Below, piece after piece: positions 5,920 through 10,166 of a stretch of 10,166 bases of DNA (position 1 is its first letter; every line of letters starts with the position of its first letter). A model generated the notes under the pieces. It saw only the letters and a program-made list of their open reading frames with translations. It was not told the DNA's origin and ran no database searches. Position numbers and translations under genes: made by a program. Source of the DNA: Burkholderiales bacterium (GTDB lineage Bacteria > Pseudomonadota > Gammaproteobacteria > Burkholderiales > SG8-39). Location of the stretch: the NCBI GenBank assembly GCA_005777205.1, contig SXNB01000290.1, positions 1-10,166 of the forward strand, in the 5' to 3' direction.

Positions 5920-7116
5920 TCAGGTCAGCTCGATCCCGGCGGCGCGTACCGCTTCGGCATCGAGGCCAAGCCGTTCGATCAGGATCTCGCGGTTATGCTC
6001 GCCCAGGCGGGGGCCGGCCCAGCGCACCGCACCCGGCGTGGCCGAGAGAATGCCCGCGATGTTTTGCATCCTAACCGGTCCGCCGAGCTCGGCGTCCTCG
6101 ACCGTGGTGACGTTCTTTCGCGCCTGGATGTGCGGGTCGGCGAGGAACTGCTCGACGTCGTTCACCGGGGCGACCGCCCCGCCGGCGGCATCGAAGCGCT
6201 GCAGGATCTCGTCGAGATCGAAACGCTCGAAGGCGCTCTGCAGCTCGACGTCGAGGGCCGTGGCGTTGACCAGCCGTGCGCGGTTGTCGGCAAAGCGCGG
6301 ATCATCGACCAGGCGCGGAACCTCCAGCGCCGCCAGCACGCGCACGAAAATCGACTGCGCGCTGCCAGCCATGGATACCCAGCGGCCGTCGCGCGTGCGG
6401 TAGGTGTTGCGCGGCGCGGTGAACGGCAAGCGGCTGCCGTTGCGCTGCTGCACCAGGCCGAGCTGGTCGAAGTTGATCACCTGGGGCCCCAGCAGCGTGA
6501 ACAGCGCCTCGTAGATGGCGAGATCGACGACCTGCCCCCGGCCGCCATTGGCCTCGCGGCCTTTGAGCGCCACCATCGAGAGGAATGCCGCCATCAGGCC
6601 AGTGGTGGAGTCGGCCAGTCCGAAGCCCGGCAGAAGCGGTGGCCCATCCGTCTCGCCATTGATGTGCGCGAATCCGGAGTAAGCCTCTGCCAAAGTGCCA
6701 AACCCGGGGCGATGCGACTTCGGCCCGGTCTGCCCGAATCCGGAGACGCGCACCAGCACTAGCCCGGGATTGGCAGCCGACAGCGCGTCGTATCCCAGCC
6801 CCCATTTCTCCAGCGTTCCAGGACGATAATTCTCCAGCACCACGTCGGCATCGCGCGCCAGGCGCAGCGCCGCATCGCGGCCGAACGGCGTGCGCAGGTC
6901 GAGCGTGACGGACTTCTTGTTGCGATTGATGACCTTGTAGTACAGGCCGACGCCATTCTTGTTGTTTCCCCACAGCCGCATTTCGTCGCCGCCGCCCGGC
7001 CGCTCGATCTTCACCACCTCCGCGCCGAAATCGGCAAGGAACATCGCCGCCATCGGCGCGGCGAGGAAGTTCGACAGGTCAAGGACCCGGATGCCGGCCA
7101 GCGGAAGCGCTGCCAT
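5920..7116 (-). CDS. Class III (CaiB/BaiF family) CoA-transferase A
   Basis: A 398-residue family III CoA-transferase. Family blocks in order: PLAGIRVLDLSNFLAAPMAA (5-24), FGAEVVKIERPGGGDE (30-45), NRNKKSVTLDLR (64-75), ENYRPGTLEKWG (95-106), SGFGQTGP (125-132) and the active-site region GLADSTTGLMAAF with catalytic D169. The start is MAALP at 7116; it shares one base with the stop of the dioxygenase gene (TGATG), which indicates translational coupling. A longer in-frame extension upstream lies inside the dioxygenase gene and is not family-like. It is clearly paralogous to CoA-transferase B (similar blocks throughout, but many substitutions), and both keep the Asp. They may form a hetero-oligomer, as known for some benzylsuccinate- and malate-type family III enzymes, or act at two steps. 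Substrate unknown. Confidence 0.93.
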   Translation of the reverse strand: MAALPLAGIRVLDLSNFLAAPMAAMFLADFGAEVVKIERPGGGDEMRLWGNNKNGVGLYYKVINRNKKSVTLDLRTPFGRDAALRLARDADVVLENYRPGTLEKWGLGYDALSAANPGLVLVRVSGFGQTGPKSHRPGFGTLAEAYSGFAHINGETDGPPLLPGFGLADSTTGLMAAFLSMVALKGREANGGRGQVVDLAIYEALFTLLGPQVINFDQLGLVQQRNGSRLPFTAPRNTYRTRDGRWVSMAGSAQSIFVRVLAALEVPRLVDDPRFADNRARLVNATALDVELQSAFERFDLDEILQRFDAAGGAVAPVNDVEQFLADPHIQARKNVTTVEDAELGGPVRMQNIAGILSATPGAVRWAGPRLGEHNREILIERLGLDAEAVRAAGIELT

Positions 7117-7973
7117 CAGAACGGCACCGCCAGGGCCGCGTCGGGAAGGATCGTGGTGCGTTTCATGAGGCGCTGCTGGGTGCTGTCGAACGGTTCGCGC
7201 CGATGCATGGTGCAGGCGTTGTCCCACAGCAGGGCGTCGCCCAGCCGCCAGGTATGGGTGTACACGAATCGCGGTTGTACCGTCCACGCGAACAGTTCGG
7301 CCAGTAGCTCGGCGCTCTCCGCGTCGGACAGTCCGACGATCCGCGTCGTCATGCCGGGGCAGATGTACAGCGCCTTGCGGCTGGTGTACGGGTGGGTTCG
7401 CACCAGCGGCTGTTCGATGTCGGGAGACTTCTTGCGCTGCTCTTCGCTGGTAGGCACGCTGTAGCTGCGGTTGAAGGCCTCGTAGGATTGCACCGCCTTG
7501 CGCCCTTCGATCCGTTGCCTGGTGCGCTCCGGCAGTGCCTCGTAGGCCGCCGACATGTCGGCAAACGAGGTGGCGCCGCGATCTGCAGGAATGATCACGG
7601 CGTACAGGCAGGATCCCACCGCAGGCCGTGGCAGGTAGATCTGGTCGTAGTGCCAGCCCACCTCGGTATCGGAGAGGATGCCGACCGGCTTGCCATCCTT
7701 CTTCACGTTGGAGACGTAGAGCACCTCCGGGTTCTCTGGCGACAGGTACTCACGCCGCAGGTGGATCTCGAGCTCCCCGAAATGGCGCGAGAACGCGACC
7801 AGCTGCTTCTCGTCCAGCGTCTGCCCGCGAAACAGCAGCAGCTCGTGCTTCAGCCACAGCGCGCGCAAGGCCGACGCGGTCTGCGCGTCCGGCGGCACGG
7901 CCAGGTCCACGCCGCTGACTTCGGCGCCGAAAGTGGCCGTGAGCGGCCGGGTCGAGAGGGTCGAGGGGGTCAT
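7116..7973 (-). CDS. TauD/TfdA-family Fe(II)/2-oxoglutarate dioxygenase
   Basis: A 285-residue cytosolic dioxygenase that would hydroxylate its substrate while turning 2-oxoglutarate and O2 into succinate and CO2. The iron facial triad is H108 and D110 (WHYD) and H257 (CTMHRR). The 2-oxoglutarate Arg is R272 (RLMKRTTI), 15 residues after the distal His as in TauD. The N-terminal GAEVSGVDL (17-24) and LLLFRGQ (45-51) also fit. The start is MTPST at 7973, with AAGGA 6 bases upstream; a longer frame would start with a TTG overlapping the preceding stop. The succinate produced could feed succinyl-CoA for the CoA-transferases, but that is speculation. The family covers taurine, phenoxyacetates, sulfate esters and other small acids, so the substrate is open. 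It lies 29 bases after the MmgE/PrpD gene and overlaps CoA-transferase A by one base. Confidence 0.92.
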   Translation of the reverse strand: MTPSTLSTRPLTATFGAEVSGVDLAVPPDAQTASALRALWLKHELLLFRGQTLDEKQLVAFSRHFGELEIHLRREYLSPENPEVLYVSNVKKDGKPVGILSDTEVGWHYDQIYLPRPAVGSCLYAVIIPADRGATSFADMSAAYEALPERTRQRIEGRKAVQSYEAFNRSYSVPTSEEQRKKSPDIEQPLVRTHPYTSRKALYICPGMTTRIVGLSDAESAELLAELFAWTVQPRFVYTHTWRLGDALLWDNACTMHRREPFDSTQQRLMKRTTILPDAALAVPF

Positions 7974-7979
7974 GGGTTT

Positions 7980-7984
7980 TCCTT
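7980..7984 (-). promoter_or_regulatory. Ribosome binding site of the dioxygenase gene
   Basis: AAGGA on the minus strand, 6 bases before the ATG at 7973. It decides the start against the upstream TTG at 8006, which would overlap the MmgE/PrpD stop codon. Confidence 0.65.
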
Positions 7985-8002
7985 GGATGGTGTCCGGGAA
8001 TT

Positions 8003-9427
8003 TCAATTCAGGCGAACGGAGGCCAGGAGCGTATCGAGCGAGGAGGCCCGCTCGAGCGCCAGCACGGTTTCGACCACCCGCTCTGCGCGCGACCGACTCA
8101 TCACCCGGCCTGCGTTGCCGTGGAACTTCGTCACGATCTCATCGGCGGTCAGCGGGCGCGCATCGGAGCCGCGGTTGTGCGACTCGCGATGGCGCAGTTC
8201 ACGGCCGTCCTTCAGGCGCAGCACCACCTCGCCGGAGTAGTAGCGGGGGAACGCCGACTCCGGATCGATCTCGTAGCGGGTCTTCTGCGTCAGTGCGAGC
8301 GTGCGCGGATCGGCCAGTGCCTCTTCCTCGAGCTCAGAAAGCGTGAAGCATCCGCGCACCAGCGACGTGGCGATGGTGTAATGGACCGAGAACTGCGCCT
8401 CGTAAGCGCTCCTCGGCCGGCGCTTGCTTGCTTCTGGCTCGCACACCACCTGGGTCTGCCCGGCGCCGATGCGCGCCGTGATCGATTCGATGTCATCGAG
8501 CGCGAAGGCATGCTGGCGGCGCAGTTCGAGCGCCGCGTCGGCGAAGGCATGGTTGAAGTGGCAGGCGGGGTAAGGCTTCATGGCCACGTTCAGCATCTCC
8601 CAGGTCTCGCCGAGCGCCGCGATGCTCATTGCCGGCTCGGCCGGATGTTGCGCGCCCACGTAGGCGTTAAACAGTCCGAACCGCCCTTCGTAGGCGCGTT
8701 TCGGGCCGGCGAAACCGGATCGCGCGAGCGCGCAGGCGGTCGCCGCAGATGACGCGGCCCAGCCCGGGTGCATGCGCTTGGTCCATGCGCCGTCCTCCAG
8801 GAACTCGAGGCTGCCGGAGGCCATGGAGAGGACGATGCCCTGTGCGTGTGTGATTTGCGCCGGGCTCATCCCGGAGAGCCGCCCGGCGGCGAGCGTCGCG
8901 CCGAACGCGCCCACCAGGCCGGTGGGATGGAAGCCGCGCAAATGGAAACCGTTCTTCGCCGCCTGGCCGATGCGGCTCGAAGCCTCGACCCCGACGAGGT
9001 AAGCGGCAAGCGCCTCCCGGCCGCTCGCGCGCTCGCGCTGGCCGACGCCTAGCATCACCGGCACCGCGCTGGCCGACGCGTGAACGACCGCCCCGGAATG
9101 CGTGTCGTCGAAATCCAGGCCGTGGATCAGCGTGCCGTTGGCGAGCATCGCATCGCGCAACGGCAGGCCGAGCGACGTGCCAAGCACCGGGTAGGGCCCA
9201 TCGCCAGCCAGTCCCGCGAGCGCGTTGATGGTGCGCTGGCCGAACTCGAATCCGGTGGAAGCGAACCCGATGCCGATGCAATCGAGCACGTGCAGCTTGG
9301 CGCGCTCGATGACGTTTGCCGGGATGTCGTCGTAGCGCAATTCGCTGGCGAACTGCGCCAGCACGCTGGAAAGAGTCGTGTCCGTGGCCGTGGCGGCCAG
9401 CGCTTGCGGATAGGCAGGGGCGTTCAT
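8003..9427 (-). CDS. MmgE/PrpD family protein (dehydratase/decarboxylase type)
   Basis: A 474-residue member of the family that includes 2-methylcitrate dehydratase (PrpD) and cis-aconitate decarboxylase; members add or remove water, or CO2, on small polycarboxylic acids in the cytosol. Conserved blocks: NGTLIHGLDFDDTH (97-110), GFHPTG (165-170), GAFGATLAAGRLSG (173-186), WTKRMHPGWAA (215-225), GRFGLFNAYVG (248-258) and KPYPACHFNHA (284-294). The His and Lys residues in these blocks are those thought to line the active site. Length is typical. ATG 9427 has GGAG 5 bases upstream. It is the first enzyme gene after the regulator, 31 bases away, with a 12-codon mini-ORF spanning the gap. Many operons in Burkholderiales pair MmgE/PrpD with CoA-transferases for uncharacterised acids, and this looks like one. 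I cannot assign PrpD itself: no prpB, prpC or acnD neighbours are present. Confidence 0.92.
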   Translation of the reverse strand: MNAPAYPQALAATATDTTLSSVLAQFASELRYDDIPANVIERAKLHVLDCIGIGFASTGFEFGQRTINALAGLAGDGPYPVLGTSLGLPLRDAMLANGTLIHGLDFDDTHSGAVVHASASAVPVMLGVGQRERASGREALAAYLVGVEASSRIGQAAKNGFHLRGFHPTGLVGAFGATLAAGRLSGMSPAQITHAQGIVLSMASGSLEFLEDGAWTKRMHPGWAASSAATACALARSGFAGPKRAYEGRFGLFNAYVGAQHPAEPAMSIAALGETWEMLNVAMKPYPACHFNHAFADAALELRRQHAFALDDIESITARIGAGQTQVVCEPEASKRRPRSAYEAQFSVHYTIATSLVRGCFTLSELEEEALADPRTLALTQKTRYEIDPESAFPRYYSGEVVLRLKDGRELRHRESHNRGSDARPLTADEIVTKFHGNAGRVMSRSRAERVVETVLALERASSLDTLLASVRLN

Positions 9428-9462
9428 GGGATCTCCGGGCAGGGCGTGGCAGGCCTGTTCAT
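9424..9462 (-). other. Twelve-codon mini-ORF (MNRPATPCPEIP) bridging gntR stop and mmgE/prpD start
   Basis: On the minus strand, ATG (9462-9460) overlaps the regulator's stop TGA (9461-9459) as ATGA. After 12 codons a TGA (9426-9424) overlaps the ATG of the MmgE/PrpD gene (9427-9425), again as ATGA. It contains that gene's Shine-Dalgarno (GGAG, 9433-9436). Its first bases resemble the downstream start (MNRPATP against MNAPAYP; 14 of 21 bases match). It has no obvious Shine-Dalgarno of its own, so it would be read only by ribosomes finishing gntR. Confidence 0.4.
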
Positions 9463-10166
9463 GTGGTTGCGGGGTCGTGCGCCGAGGCGCGCAGGCGCAT
9501 CTTCGAAGTGAAGCGTCCGGCGGGGTACAGGCTCGCGGACACCAACAGCAGTTTGTCGTTCTCGCCGAAGTAATGACGCGTGATCGCGAGGCCCGGGTAG
9601 CCGGCGCGCACGCCGAGCAGGCGGGCCTTGTCCGGCGCCAGCTCGCAGGCGTCGATCTCCTGCTGCACCTCGGCGATGCGCTCGCCGTAGCGCCGCTCGA
9701 TCAGCGTGTAGATCGGCACCTGCAGGTCGCGCATCTCGTTTTCCACCGCGGCAAGCGCCTGCGGGATGTAGATCTCGCTCACGACCATCGGCTGCTTCGA
9801 CCCGGCCTGGTAACGCAGCACTTCCAGCATCCGCCAGCGTTGGTTGGGCGCGCAACGCAGCAGGCGCCGCTTAGCCGGCGTCGCGAGGACATCCTGCCGC
9901 GAGACGACCGCGAGGCGGGTGTTGTCGATGAAGCCGAACAGGTCCGAAAGGTTGCCGATGGACTGCACGAAGCGCGTGCTGTCCTGGCGCGCCTTGACGC
10001 GTGTCCCGATGCCCTGGTGCCGCGACACCAGGCCCAGGTCGCCCAGCCTCCTCAGGGCCTCGCGCACAGTGTGCCGCGACACGCCGAACGCCTCGCACAG
10101 GTCCGCCTCGGTGGGCAGCATCGAACCGATCGCATAGCGGCCGGTACGGATGTCGTTGACGATGGA
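9459..10166 (-). CDS. GntR/HutC-family transcriptional regulator (N-terminus beyond window)
   Basis: A DNA-binding repressor or activator, likely a dimer, that senses a small ligand. The frame stays open to the window edge: 15 codons before MLPTEADL read SIVNDIRTGRYAIGS, the normal GntR lead-in, so the true start lies just outside and MLPTE is not the start. Visible residues 1-57 are the winged helix, with LPTEADLCEAFGVSRHTVREALRRL and wing GIGTRV. Residues about 80-225 match a UTRA ligand domain (VVSEIYIP, then ARLLGVRAGYPGLAITRHYF and LLVSASLYPAGRF), which places it in the HutC subfamily. It is co-directional with and 31 bases from the enzyme genes, so it probably controls its own operon, with the promoter and operator upstream of the window. 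The inducer is probably the substrate acid or an intermediate (inference). Confidence 0.93.
   Translation of the reverse strand, partial: SIVNDIRTGRYAIGSMLPTEADLCEAFGVSRHTVREALRRLGDLGLVSRHQGIGTRVKARQDSTRFVQSIGNLSDLFGFIDNTRLAVVSRQDVLATPAKRRLLRCAPNQRWRMLEVLRYQAGSKQPMVVSEIYIPQALAAVENEMRDLQVPIYTLIERRYGERIAEVQQEIDACELAPDKARLLGVRAGYPGLAITRHYFGENDKLLLVSASLYPAGRFTSKMRLRASAHDPATT

Noticed and set aside
5001..6762. Overlapping long plus-strand frames (357 and 392 codons) opposite the lyase and CoA-transferase A genes
   Set aside because: Same reasons: antisense to conserved genes, no recognisable domains, no ribosome binding site or operon logic.
8003..9427. Annotation as 2-methylcitrate dehydratase (PrpD) of propionate metabolism
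   Set aside because: No methylcitrate synthase, methylisocitrate lyase or related genes are next to it, and the family is broad.
9450..9457. Palindrome CAGGCCTG in the regulator/MmgE gap as an operator
   Set aside because: It is only 8 bases, GC-rich, does not look like the AT-centred sites usual for HutC-type regulators, and the operon promoter should lie upstream of the regulator.
9459..10121. Regulator starting at the MLPTE methionine
   Set aside because: The 15 codons before it encode a typical GntR N-terminal lead-in, so the gene continues off the window.

Overview
The window is about 10.2 kb of high-GC DNA with dense, tightly packed genes. The protein families (hybrid histidine kinase, class III CoA-transferases, MmgE/PrpD, TauD-type dioxygenase, GntR/HutC regulator) and the GC-rich codon use suggest a proteobacterial chromosome, most likely a betaproteobacterium of the Burkholderiales. 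That placement is inference from family content, not from a marker gene. There are no rRNA or tRNA genes, CRISPR arrays, insertion sequences or origins that I can see, and no gene-free stretch longer than about 70 bases.

Layout. (1) 1-1097, plus strand: the C-terminal part of a hybrid sensor kinase, cut by the window edge. (2) 1095-1137: a short convergent junction with a GC-rich inverted repeat that may be a bidirectional terminator. (3) 1136-2111, minus strand: two small exported proteins with different bodies but an almost identical 16-residue C-terminal module. (4) 2151-10166, minus strand: a seven-gene catabolic operon. In transcription order it holds a GntR/HutC regulator (5' end off the window), an MmgE/PrpD protein, a TauD-type dioxygenase, CoA-transferase A, an HMG-CoA lyase-like protein, CoA-transferase B, and a flavoprotein of the 4-hydroxybutyryl-CoA dehydratase/HpaB superfamily. 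Intergenic gaps are 31, 29, -1 (TGATG overlap), 22, 10 and 14 bases.

How the genes may work together (inference). The regulator would sense a small organic acid and control its own operon. The CoA-transferases would activate the acid or pathway intermediates as CoA thioesters. The MmgE/PrpD protein (hydro-lyase or decarboxylase type), the Fe(II)/2-oxoglutarate dioxygenase and the flavoprotein would alter the carbon skeleton. The lyase-like protein would cleave or condense a C-C bond. The substrate cannot be named from the sequence. Two enzymes lack hallmark residues: the lyase-like protein has Gly where HMG-CoA lyase has its catalytic Cys, and the flavoprotein keeps only one of the three cluster cysteines of 4-hydroxybutyryl-CoA dehydratase. 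The pathway is therefore probably not one of the textbook routes.

The least expected small-scale signals are at the gene junctions. At gntR/mmgE and at the lyase/CoA-transferase B junction, a tiny ORF starts on the upstream stop codon (ATGA) and ends on the downstream start codon (ATGA). A third tiny ORF with the best Shine-Dalgarno of its junction covers the GTG start of the lyase gene.
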